Source: CAZUGH01 sp964619785 | GTDB lineage: Bacteria; Bacillota; Clostridia; Lachnospirales; Lachnospiraceae | Direction of reading: 5' to 3' | NCBI GenBank assembly: GCA_964619785.1 | Contig: CAZUGH010000058.1 | Coordinates: 1 to 11,511, forward strand | DNA length: 11,511 nt | Shown: positions 1-7,205 of the stretch, in pieces | How positions within the stretch are numbered: position 1 is the stretch's first letter | Layout of the letters: every line of letters begins with the position of its first letter | Notes under the pieces: model-generated | What the model saw: the letters and a program-made list of their open reading frames with translations, nothing else | The model's database searches: none | What the model was told of the DNA's origin: nothing | Translations under genes and position numbers: made by a program

Positions 1-1
1 A

Positions 2-2439
2 GAACGTGCTAGAAAAACAAAAATCGAAGAATATGTAGAAGAAAAGTGTTATATTACAAGACCATTTTATTCAGTAGAAGAAAAGTTTAAAGTTGAGTCT
101 GCAGATGGACTTGGACAAGGTGCTGACTTTGCTGGGATTGATGAAAAGTATTTTAAAGATAAGTACAATTGGGTATCCGAATCCACTAATAATACAATGA
201 AGAAATCAGGATATTTAGTTAAAACAGGTAGTGTAAAGGGTGCTTTAGCTCCTGACACAGGGAATAAAACTGTTTCTATTGCACAAAATGCAGGTGATAG
301 TAGTAGTAAATTTTGTTGGTCCTTTACATCGGAAAAGCCAAATGGACAATGTGTTGATAATATAGCAAGAGATCAGAACTATTTAGATAATGCAGAAAAC
401 ATTCCTATGGGTTCCTATATGACAATAACGGATTGGAATATGCCTGTAATTAAGTACACATATTACAATTTGGTTAATAATGACTTATTAAAAGATGCAT
501 TATTGAATCCTTATGATGATGTAAATCATACAGCACTGAAGACTAGTACACAGATTGAAGAAGAGTTAAAACATAAATTTATCGTAATAACAACAAAAGC
601 TTCACAGGTAAATGAGTTGGCAAAATACGATACACCACAAACACTTGATTACATTGAACGTTGTGATATGCTGTATTTGAATTCATTAAATCCAAATACA
701 GATGAACAGCAATTCGCTGTTACAAGATTTTATTCAAGTTATGTAGACAGTTATCGTGAAACTGTAAATCCAGATGGAACAATTACAGCTACCGCCACAC
801 CAGATGCGGATAAGGAGATTACAAAATCTCAATATCCATCTTATCGTGTTGATGGTGATTTGGAATGGTCTGTATGTATGAAAATTATTAATAAGCTAAG
901 TACCTATGTTGATTTCCCTATGTTGATTAATTCAACTTTGTATAATATTTGTTCCACAGAGTCTATCTCTAATCGAATTTATAAAGATCAAAATAACACA
1001 TGGCAATCAGCTAGTGCTGAAGCATCGCTAACCAATACAGCTAAAATATTCCATATTGCTTCTGAATTCAATCTATTAGCAAGAAAAACAGCATTACCAG
1101 AATTGTTAACGGATGATGAGAAGGATACCTACAAAAACTTCTTTAAGAACATTCGAGGTACCTATAATGATGAAGGTTTATATCAAGGAGAAAGAACCTT
1201 CATGGATGATATCTATCCAAACATTAAGCAGATAAAATTAGCAACGCCAAATGGCAATTGTGAATATACAGGATACTATGAACGTCCTGAGACAGATCCT
1301 AAATCAAAGAATTGTTTCTTATGGTCTGAGTATACATTTTATCCTGTAAATGTTCAGTATAACAAACAAAAGAAGGACAATGATGGTGNNNNNNNNNNNN
1401 NNNNNNNNNNNNNNNNNNNNNNNNNNNNNNNNNNNNNNNNNNNNNNNNNNNNNNNNNNNNNNNNNNNNNNNNNNNNNNNNNNNNNNNNACATTTTATCCT
1501 GTAAATGTTCAGTATAACAAACAAAAGAAGGACAATGATGGTGTCGTTGTTGATGATGGAGACTCTAAAATCACTTTAATGCAAAGTGCAGGAAGTACAT
1601 TGGAGATGCAGACTCAGTTGGGTTATCTTGAAACCTTTGCCTTTAACAAGTTAAAGGGTAGTTTCACGACAGAAACGAATGCTACAAATAGAGATAAATT
1701 CTATGGTACTGATGCAGACCGAAGTACAGTAGAAAAGCATTATCAGAACGTTGTAGGACAACCAGTTAACAAGAGTTTGTTTACAACTGCTGGTACGCCT
1801 TTCTGGACGATATTTAGTTCTCTTCGAGAAATCGTAATTAAACCTAAGATTTCTGCTAGTGATTTAATTGTCAAAATTAAGAAAGTTAATTTTAGTACAG
1901 ATAAATATATCAAGTATATTGATGTAAATGAAGATGCACCAAATGATTATGATGACGATGATATCATTGATATACAGTTTACTGTAAAGAATCCTGCGGG
2001 AAATGATAACGATGGTTATTTCTATGTACATAAAGTTAATGACAACGGTGTAAAACGTGGTCAATATTATGAAAAGAGCAAAAGTACATCGAATGAATAT
2101 ATTCAGGATGATGATTGTTTGATTCAAGAGATTACAACATCTACAGGAGCTAATGTTACAGAAGAGACAATTAATGATAATTATACAGATTCGATGGTTG
2201 GATATAAAGTTCCTGCAGGAGAAACTCTGAAGTTTAGACTTGCATATAAGATAAAAGATTATTTGGGAACATCAGATGGACTGAATGGTACGAAATATCA
2301 GGAATTATTATTCTCTACTAGAGTTGTTCGTTATAAGAGACAGTCAGGAGATCCGACAAAGATTCTTGAGTGGTCTATGCCAAACACATCTTATACAAAA
2401 TTACTCTTTAGACCAATTGATTTATTTAACCTAGAATAG
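2..2439 (+). CDS. 3' part of a large uncharacterised, probably exported protein, interrupted by an assembly gap
   Basis: The frame is open from the window edge to the gap and, in a shifted frame, from the gap to a TAG at 2437-2439. Removing the N run plus one copy of the flanking 55-base duplication (155 bases) joins the two frames exactly, giving at least 760 codons; the start lies outside the window. The protein is rich in Asn, Asp, Thr, Tyr and Ser. It has an acidic patch near 1921-1970 (VNEDAPNDYDDDDIID) and beta-rich C-terminal segments, and it ends in FRPIDLFNLE. I see no catalytic motif, LPXTG anchor or membrane helix in the visible part. The wording recalls large uncharacterised extracellular proteins of Lachnospiraceae (possibly DUF5057-like), but that is a memory-based guess. 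A hairpin just downstream would end its transcript. That it is one gene is well supported; its function is unknown. Confidence 0.75.
1334..1388. repeat. 55-base direct repeat, copy 1 (left edge of gap)
   Basis: These 55 bases, from ACATTTTATCC to GACAATGATGGTG, end exactly where the N run begins. They are identical to the 55 bases that begin exactly where the N run ends. A perfect repeat touching both sides of a gap is the usual trace of two contigs that overlap by one k-mer but were placed in a scaffold without being merged. Confidence 0.95.
1389..1488. other. Assembly gap of 100 Ns
   Basis: Exactly 100 Ns, a conventional placeholder for a gap of unknown length. The identical 55-base flanks and the frame-restoring join indicate that no sequence is really missing here and that the gap is an unmerged contig overlap. 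A real tandem repeat of uncertain copy number is the alternative. Confidence 0.97.
1489..1543. repeat. 55-base direct repeat, copy 2 (right edge of gap)
   Basis: Identical base for base to 1334-1388. It encodes the same peptide (TFYPVNVQYNKQKKDNDG) in the frame that continues to the stop at 2439. Most likely a duplicate created by scaffolding, not a second protein repeat. Confidence 0.95.
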
Positions 2440-2447
2440 TACTTAAC

Positions 2448-2491
2448 GTGAAGAATAAGCATGAGGATATGCTTATTCTTCACTTGTTATT
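2448..2491 (+). terminator. Strong hairpin, probable intrinsic terminator after the large surface-type gene
   Basis: A perfect 15-base inverted repeat: GTGAAGAATAAGCAT at 2448-2462 and its complement at 2469-2483, around a 6-base loop (GAGGAT). A T-rich stretch (TTGTTATT) follows. It starts 8 bases after the stop codon of the upstream gene and ends before the preferred rnhB start at 2511, where a terminator would be expected. The T tract is interrupted, so termination may be partial. No clear separate promoter for rnhB is visible, so read-through may supply the next genes. Confidence 0.65.
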
Positions 2492-2510
2492 AAGAGAAAG
2501 TGAGAAATCC

Positions 2511-3275
2511 ATGGCTAAGAAGATTGCTGAGATCAAGGCTGAATTTGAGAATACGAACAGAGAACAGTGGAACGAACTATTTGTTCAATACGAACAGGAT
2601 TCGAGAAGTGGTGTTCAAAATATCATTCATTCCTATCAGAAGAAAATACTTGCATTTGAAAAAGAATGCGAACGATTAGAGAAGATGCATGAATTTGAGT
2701 ATAAATATGGTGATTATCAGTGCATTTGTGGAATTGATGAAGCGGGTAGAGGTCCTCTAGCTGGACCAGTTGTTGCAGGTGCAGTCATTCTTCCCAAAGA
2801 TGTGCAGATTCTATATCTAAATGATTCAAAACAATTGAGTGCAAAACGTAGAGATGAGTTATTTGAAGAAATAAAAGAAAAGGCTATCAGCTATGGTGTT
2901 GGTGTTGTTTCTCCTGCTCGCATAGATGAGATTAATATTTTACAAGCGACTTATGAAGCAATGCGTCATGCAGTTGAAGATTTAGATGTATTTCCAGATA
3001 TTTTATTAAATGATGCCGTGACAATCCCTCTTGTTCCAATCAAGCAAGTTGGTATTATTAAAGGCGATGCACGAAGTGTCTCTATAGCTGCTGCTAGTAT
3101 CATAGCAAAAGTGACGAGGGATCGAATGATGGTTGAATATGCACAGTTGTATCCGGAATATGGATTTGAGAAACATAAAGGATATGGTTCAGCAGAGCAT
3201 ATTAAAGCAATTAAAGAACATGGACCTAGTCCAATTCATCGGAGTACATTTATCAAGAATTTTGTAAAGGAGTGA
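2511..3275 (+). CDS. rnhB: Ribonuclease HII
   Basis: Cleaves the RNA strand of RNA/DNA hybrids and starts removal of ribonucleotides misincorporated in DNA; cytoplasmic. From the chosen ATG the protein is 254 residues. An N-terminal extension of about 70 residues, common in Firmicutes RNase HII, precedes CGIDEAGRGPLAGPVVAGAV. Asp76 and Glu77 there, with Asp168 (LLNDAV) and Asp186 (IKGDAR), form the DEDD metal-binding set. The last two are 18 residues apart, as in the E. coli enzyme. SIAAASIIAKVTRD (191-204) and HKGYGSAEH (222-230) are also typical. I chose 2511 because AAGTGA lies 7 bases upstream. The earlier in-frame GTG at 2448 would make the terminator hairpin part of the coding region. 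The stop overlaps the ribosome binding site of the next gene, so the two are probably cotranscribed. Confidence 0.93.
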   Translation: MAKKIAEIKAEFENTNREQWNELFVQYEQDSRSGVQNIIHSYQKKILAFEKECERLEKMHEFEYKYGDYQCICGIDEAGRGPLAGPVVAGAVILPKDVQILYLNDSKQLSAKRRDELFEEIKEKAISYGVGVVSPARIDEINILQATYEAMRHAVEDLDVFPDILLNDAVTIPLVPIKQVGIIKGDARSVSIAAASIIAKVTRDRMMVEYAQLYPEYGFEKHKGYGSAEHIKAIKEHGPSPIHRSTFIKNFVKE

Positions 3276-3279
3276 TACG

Positions 3280-3552
3280 ATGGCTGAGAAGAAGACGGCA
3301 GTAGCTCTTCAATATGAAGCATCCGACCAGGCACCTAAGGTGATAGCAACGGGGCAAGGTTACGTTGCGGACAGAATCATTGATGTATCCAAAGAACACC
3401 AAGTTCCCATTCATAAAGATGCTAAACTTGCCAAATCCTTATCCATTTTAGATGTAGGTGAGTACATTCCGCCTGAATTGTATTCGATTGTGGCAGAAGT
3501 CCTTGTATTTGTAGATTCAATGGATCAGATTAAAAGTAAATTAAATCGATAA
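3280..3552 (+). CDS. Stand-alone FlhB/YscU C-terminal-domain-like protein (YlqH-like)
   Basis: This 90-residue protein matches the cytoplasmic C-terminal domain of the type III export switch protein FlhB/EscU. Recognisable pieces are TAVALQYEASDQAPKVIATG (6-25), a VPIHKDAKLAKSL segment (42-54), and IPPELYSIVAEVL (63-75). It has no membrane helices. It starts just after where the FlhB self-cleavage motif NPTH would be, and that motif is absent. It is therefore not an export-apparatus subunit. Small homologues such as B. subtilis YlqH sit near rnhB in many Firmicutes and their role is not known. Start ATG with AAAGGAG 7 bases upstream, overlapping the rnhB stop. Automatic annotation often labels it as a type III secretion protein, which is misleading here. 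Confidence 0.85.
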   Translation: MAEKKTAVALQYEASDQAPKVIATGQGYVADRIIDVSKEHQVPIHKDAKLAKSLSILDVGEYIPPELYSIVAEVLVFVDSMDQIKSKLNR

Positions 3553-3567
3553 AGGGTAGGGTGTGTA

Positions 3568-3951
3568 TTGAAACAAACAGTGAATCAACGAAAACTAGGC
3601 GAGGCCAAAGAAGACCTTGCCATTACTTTTCTTAAGCAAAAAGGTTGCGAGATACTAGATCGTAACTTCTATATTCGTGGTGGAGAGATAGATATCATTG
3701 GTAAAGAGAATGGGTGCATTTTCTTCATAGAGGTGAAGTATCGAAAGAGTGAATTATATGGCGGAGCAGTAAGTGCTATTTCACCTCAAAAGCAAAGACG
3801 AATTGCGAAAACTGCTCTTCATTATATAGCAAAAAAGGGCATTCCGATGGATTACCCTTTTCGTTTTGATGTCATATTAATCAACAACAATAAGCTTACT
3901 TGGCTTAAGAATGCTTTTGAGTTTCCAGCAGATCCTGGATTCTTGCTGTAG
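3568..3951 (+). CDS. yraN: YraN / UPF0102 family endonuclease-like protein
   Basis: A 127-residue protein with the UPF0102 pattern: LGEAKEDLAITFLKQKG at the N-terminus, then GGEIDIIGKENG (38-49) and FIEVKYR (53-59). The latter two carry the acidic and Lys residues of a PD-(D/E)xK nuclease-like core (Glu40, Asp42, Glu55, Lys57). A FRFDVILI strand and the terminal LKNAFEF are also typical. The cellular role is not established; relation to Holliday-junction resolvases is by fold. The start is TTG, preceded by the purine-rich AAAGGGTAGGG; I found no better in-frame start. It is third in the rnhB cluster, a known conserved neighbourhood. Its last 47 bases overlap the convergent gene on the other strand. 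Confidence 0.88.
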   Translation: MKQTVNQRKLGEAKEDLAITFLKQKGCEILDRNFYIRGGEIDIIGKENGCIFFIEVKYRKSELYGGAVSAISPQKQRRIAKTALHYIAKKGIPMDYPFRFDVILINNNKLTWLKNAFEFPADPGFLL

Positions 3952-5074
3952 CATCCTGAATATCATTTACGGATGTATCATTGTTAATTGTATCAATAAT
4001 TAATGCAATGTATTTGCTAAGGTCAACATTCACATAATAATGACGACTTAGTAGTTCAGGTGGACAATAGCACAAGTTAGTTGTATAGATTTTATCAAAT
4101 ACGCCTTCTTCATAGGCACGGTCAAACATCTCGAGACCATCATTGAAAAGGCCAAAGGTGGCAGCGATGATTACCTTTTTCGCATTGCGGTTCTTAAGTT
4201 CTTTTGCTGTTCCGAGGATAGTAGAACCAGTGGCAATCATATCATCAATGACAAATGCGTTCTTGCCAGCGATATCGTTACCTAAGAATTCAATGGCAGC
4301 GACTGGATGCTCATTATTAATCATCTGAGTATAATCTAAACGATGATAAAACATGCCCATATCGACCCCTAGTTGATTGGCATAGTATACAGCACGCTTC
4401 ATACCACCTACATCAGGACTGATAATCATTAGATTGGATTTGTCAATCTGAATGTCTGGGTCCTTCTCCATCAAAGTACGAATAAACTGATATGAAGTAT
4501 GGAATATATCAAAGCCTTGAATAGGAAGGGCATTTTGCATACGTGGCTCATGAGCATCAAAAGTTGTGATTGTGCTGACACCCATAGATGCTAATTCTTG
4601 CAAAGCGAGAGAGCAATCAAGAGACTCAAGTTTAGTACGGATGTCTTGACGTCCTTCATAGAGAAACGGCATAATGACATGAATACGATTTGGCTTGCCG
4701 TTACAAGCTCCGATAATACGCTTTAGATTAGAAAAATGATCATCTGGAGATGCTTTCGTCTCTTTGCCATCAATTTGATAAGTGATACTACTGTTAGTTA
4801 CATCGCAGAGGATAAACAAATCACGGCCACGGACAGAATCGAGAATGGATGCTTGTCCTTCGCCTGTAGCGTAACGAGAAAGCGATATATTTAATAGATA
4901 AGAATCGGATTCATAGCCTAAACATGCGAGGTTACGCTTGTTAGAATCCATGGTTTTCTTACGTGCATCAACGATTAAGTCATTGACCCTCTGACCTAGT
5001 TCGGCACAGTTGTCAAGTGCAATTATCTTAAGTGGTGCAACGGGAATTGTTTCATTAATAGGACGTGTAATCAT
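3905..5074 (-). CDS. prs: Ribose-phosphate pyrophosphokinase (PRPP synthetase), long divergent form
   Basis: Expected to transfer pyrophosphate from ATP to ribose 5-phosphate, giving PRPP for purine, pyrimidine, His and Trp synthesis. The protein is 389 residues from the chosen start, against about 315 for the usual bacterial enzyme. Visible features: an ATP-loop-like MPFLYEGRQDIRT (135-147), a ribose-5-phosphate/metal segment TFDAHEPRMQN (171-181) with IQGFD after it, SPDVGG (219-224), and the PRPP loop VIDDMIATGST (275-285). The classic DLHAxQIQGFF signature is altered to DAHEPRMQNALPIQGFD, a form I associate with clostridial paralogues. The start at 5074 has GGAGG 6 bases upstream. The in-frame ATG at 5104 has no ribosome binding site. 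The family is secure; whether this is the main cellular synthetase cannot be told here. Confidence 0.85.
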   Translation of the reverse strand: MITRPINETIPVAPLKIIALDNCAELGQRVNDLIVDARKKTMDSNKRNLACLGYESDSYLLNISLSRYATGEGQASILDSVRGRDLFILCDVTNSSITYQIDGKETKASPDDHFSNLKRIIGACNGKPNRIHVIMPFLYEGRQDIRTKLESLDCSLALQELASMGVSTITTFDAHEPRMQNALPIQGFDIFHTSYQFIRTLMEKDPDIQIDKSNLMIISPDVGGMKRAVYYANQLGVDMGMFYHRLDYTQMINNEHPVAAIEFLGNDIAGKNAFVIDDMIATGSTILGTAKELKNRNAKKVIIAATFGLFNDGLEMFDRAYEEGVFDKIYTTNLCYCPPELLSRHYYVNVDLSKYIALIIDTINNDTSVNDIQDATARIQDLLETQKHS

Positions 5075-5119
5075 GATATTCCTCCGTGTGATGTCTTGCG
5101 ACATAGATTGATATGTTCA

Positions 5120-5148
5120 ATGATAGTGCATAAAAAAGGATTCGTCAA
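5120..5148 (-). promoter_or_regulatory. Sigma-A-type promoter of the PRPP synthetase gene
   Basis: On the minus strand: -35 TTGACG (5143-5148), a 17-base spacer, and -10 TATCAT (5120-5125). This leaves a leader of about 40 bases before the ATG at 5074. The match to consensus is good (5/6 and 5/6). It also supports the downstream start, since the start at 5104 would leave almost no leader. Confidence 0.75.
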
Positions 5149-5170
5149 GATGATTACTGAGAAAAAGTGT

Positions 5171-5199
5171 TTGATTTATTACACGTAAAGCAATATAAT
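5171..5199 (+). promoter_or_regulatory. Sigma-A-type promoter of the der-plsY-gpsA operon
   Basis: -35 TTGATT (5171-5176), a 17-base spacer, and a perfect -10 TATAAT (5194-5199). The der ATG follows 28 bases later, with AGGAGG at 5216-5221. It is back to back with the PRPP synthetase promoter, with 22 bases between the two -35 boxes. Confidence 0.8.
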
Positions 5200-5227
5200 A
5201 GGTTAGAATAGATAGAGGAGGACAATC

Positions 5228-6553
5228 ATGAGTAAACCAATTATTGCCATCGTAGGACGGCCAAATGTAGGCAAGTCCACATTGTTTAATACCCTGGCTG
5301 GGGAGAAGATTTCCATTGTAAAAGATACTCCCGGTGTAACCAGAGACCGTATATATGCGGAGATGACATGGCTCAACCATAGTTTCTCTTTAATTGATAC
5401 AGGCGGAATTGAGATGAAGACAAACGATATGATGCTATCTCACATGAGAGAGCAGGCAAATATCGCTATTGATACAGCAGATGTAATTATGTTTATTGTC
5501 GATGTTCAACAGGGGCTGGTAGATGCAGATTATCAGGTTGCAGATATGTTGCGAAAGTCTGGAAAGCCAGTTTTGCTTGTTGTTAATAAAGTAGATCATT
5601 TTGACAAGTATATGTCAGATGTATATGAGTTTTATAATCTTGGTATCGGTGATCCACACCCAGTTTCAGCTTCATCTAAGTTGGGAATTGGTGATATGTT
5701 AGATGCGTTGTTAGAGAATTTGACACTAGAAGATTTTGAGGAAGATGAAGATGATCGTCCAAAGATTGCAATTGTAGGCAAGCCAAATGTAGGAAAATCT
5801 TCATTAATCAACAAGCTTCTTGGTGAGAATCGAGTCATTGTATCCGATGTCGCAGGAACGACACGTGATGCGATTGATACGAATATTATTCATAATGAAA
5901 AAGAATATGTTTTTATTGATACAGCCGGATTACGTCGTAAGAGTAAAATCAAAGAAGACATCGAACGCTATAGTATTATTCGTACCGTAGCAGCGATTGA
6001 ACGTTCCGATGTGGTGGTTCTATTAATTGATGCAGTTGAAGGTATTACAGAACAGGATGCTAAGATTGCCGGAGTTGCCCATGAACGTGGTCGAGGCTTG
6101 ATTATTGCCGTTAATAAATGGGATGCCATTGAGAAAGATAATCATTCTGTGAAAGAATATACGAATAAAGTTCGTGAAATTCTTTCGTTTGTGCCATATG
6201 CTGAGATTATTTTCATATCAGCTAAGACTGGTCAACGTACACCAAAGCTTTTTGATATGATCGAGATGGTCATTGATAATCATGCAATGCGCGTACAGAC
6301 TGGTGTTTTGAATGAAATTTTGATGGAAGCAGTTGCAATGCAGCAGCCACCATCAGATAAAGGTAAGCGCTTAAAACTATATTATATGACACAGGTGAGC
6401 ACAAAGCCACCTACATTTGTATTGTTCGTAAATAGTAAAGCGTTGATGCATTTTTCTTATCAACGATATATTGAAAATCGAATTCGTGATACCTTTGGCT
6501 TTGTAGGAACTCCAATTCGTATCTTAATACGCGAGAGAAAGGATAAAGAGTAA
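5228..6553 (+). CDS. der: Ribosome assembly GTPase Der (EngA)
   Basis: An essential tandem GTPase that acts in maturation of the 50S ribosomal subunit. Both G domains are complete. The first has GRPNVGKST (10-18), DTGG (57-60) and NKVD (120-123). The second has GKPNVGKSS (184-192), DTAG (231-234), NKWD (296-299) and SAK (331-333). An acidic linker (EDFEEDEDD, about 168-176) separates them. The C-terminal KH-like domain ends in GTPIRILIRERKDKE. The length of 441 residues is normal. The ATG has AGGAGG 6 bases upstream and its own promoter. It is first in a tight operon with plsY, whose start codon lies one base after the der stop. Confidence 0.97.
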   Translation: MSKPIIAIVGRPNVGKSTLFNTLAGEKISIVKDTPGVTRDRIYAEMTWLNHSFSLIDTGGIEMKTNDMMLSHMREQANIAIDTADVIMFIVDVQQGLVDADYQVADMLRKSGKPVLLVVNKVDHFDKYMSDVYEFYNLGIGDPHPVSASSKLGIGDMLDALLENLTLEDFEEDEDDRPKIAIVGKPNVGKSSLINKLLGENRVIVSDVAGTTRDAIDTNIIHNEKEYVFIDTAGLRRKSKIKEDIERYSIIRTVAAIERSDVVVLLIDAVEGITEQDAKIAGVAHERGRGLIIAVNKWDAIEKDNHSVKEYTNKVREILSFVPYAEIIFISAKTGQRTPKLFDMIEMVIDNHAMRVQTGVLNEILMEAVAMQQPPSDKGKRLKLYYMTQVSTKPPTFVLFVNSKALMHFSYQRYIENRIRDTFGFVGTPIRILIRERKDKE

Positions 6554-6554
6554 C

Positions 6555-7205
6555 ATGTTACAATATGGAATAACGATGTTGATCTTATTATTAATTGGAT
6601 ATATTTTCGGATGCTTCTCGACGGGATATTTCGTCGGCAAGATGTATGGAATGGATATTCGTTCATCCGGAAGTGGAAATGTAGGTACAACTAATGCACT
6701 GCGAACACTTGGTGCGAAAGCAGGACTTATCACTTTTTTGGGTGATGTGTTAAAGGCATTGATTCCTACGTTGTTAGTACGCTTTGTGTTACTTCAAGGA
6801 AATGATGAGTTGTCATATCTTTATACATTGATGATTGGTCTTGGTGTGGTAATGGGACATAATTTTCCATTCTACTTACGTTTCAAAGGTGGTAAGGGAA
6901 TTGCTGTTTCTGCGGGTGTTATTATTGCAACGACGAACTGGATTGTTATTCTTGTAGGCTTAGTGATATTTGTTGCCGTTGTTGCTATTACACGTTATGT
7001 ATCAGTGGGCTCATTGATTATTGTTTGGTACATTCCACTGTATACGATATATCATTATCATAGCAGTACATACTTTATTGCTATGTTAATTGTGAGCTTG
7101 ATTTTTACGATTCTTGCCTATATTAAGCATTCTGCTAATATCAAGAGATTATTACAGGGAACTGAGAATAAACTGAATTTTTCCAAGAAAAAGGAGGCCG
7201 AATAG
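6555..7205 (+). CDS. plsY: Acyl-phosphate:glycerol-3-phosphate acyltransferase PlsY
   Basis: An integral membrane enzyme that transfers an acyl group from acyl-phosphate to the 1-position of glycerol 3-phosphate, the first committed step of phospholipid synthesis in most Gram-positives. The 216-residue protein has several hydrophobic segments (roughly 4-26, 56-80, 88-103, 117-145, 150-190). It carries the family motifs SGSGNVGTTN (38-47) and GHNFPFYLRFKGGKG (101-115), and ends with a basic tail after KHSANIKRLLQGTE. It sits between der and gpsA, whose product supplies its substrate. The start is 1 base after the der stop and the stop is directly next to the gpsA ATG, so translation is probably coupled. 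Confidence 0.95.
   Translation: MLQYGITMLILLLIGYIFGCFSTGYFVGKMYGMDIRSSGSGNVGTTNALRTLGAKAGLITFLGDVLKALIPTLLVRFVLLQGNDELSYLYTLMIGLGVVMGHNFPFYLRFKGGKGIAVSAGVIIATTNWIVILVGLVIFVAVVAITRYVSVGSLIIVWYIPLYTIYHYHSSTYFIAMLIVSLIFTILAYIKHSANIKRLLQGTENKLNFSKKKEAE

Noticed and set aside
1334..1543. Genuine tandem repeat unit in the surface-type protein
   Set aside because: The copies are identical and stop exactly at both edges of a 100-N gap, and single-copy collapse restores the frame; no other copies occur in the gene.
1864..2127. Antisense ORF encoding a very Ile-rich hydrophobic protein
   Set aside because: It is the complement of Asn/Asp/Tyr-rich coding sequence, which reads as Ile/Val/Ile on the other strand; no ribosome binding site.
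2448..2510. GTG start giving a 275-residue RNase HII
   Set aside because: The added codons coincide with a perfect 15-base terminator-like inverted repeat and have no ribosome binding site; ATG 2511 has one.
3280..3552. Sign of a type III secretion or flagellar system
   Set aside because: Only the soluble FlhB-tail domain is present, without the NPTH motif or membrane part, and no other export genes are nearby.
3922..3960. Possible bidirectional terminator (CAGCA...TGCTG) in the yraN/prs overlap
   Set aside because: The stem is only 5 pairs with a poor interior and there is no T tract in either direction.
5075..5104. Upstream ATG (5104) for the PRPP synthetase gene
   Set aside because: No ribosome binding site precedes it and it lies only about 15 bases after the -10 box; ATG 5074 has GGAGG at ideal spacing.
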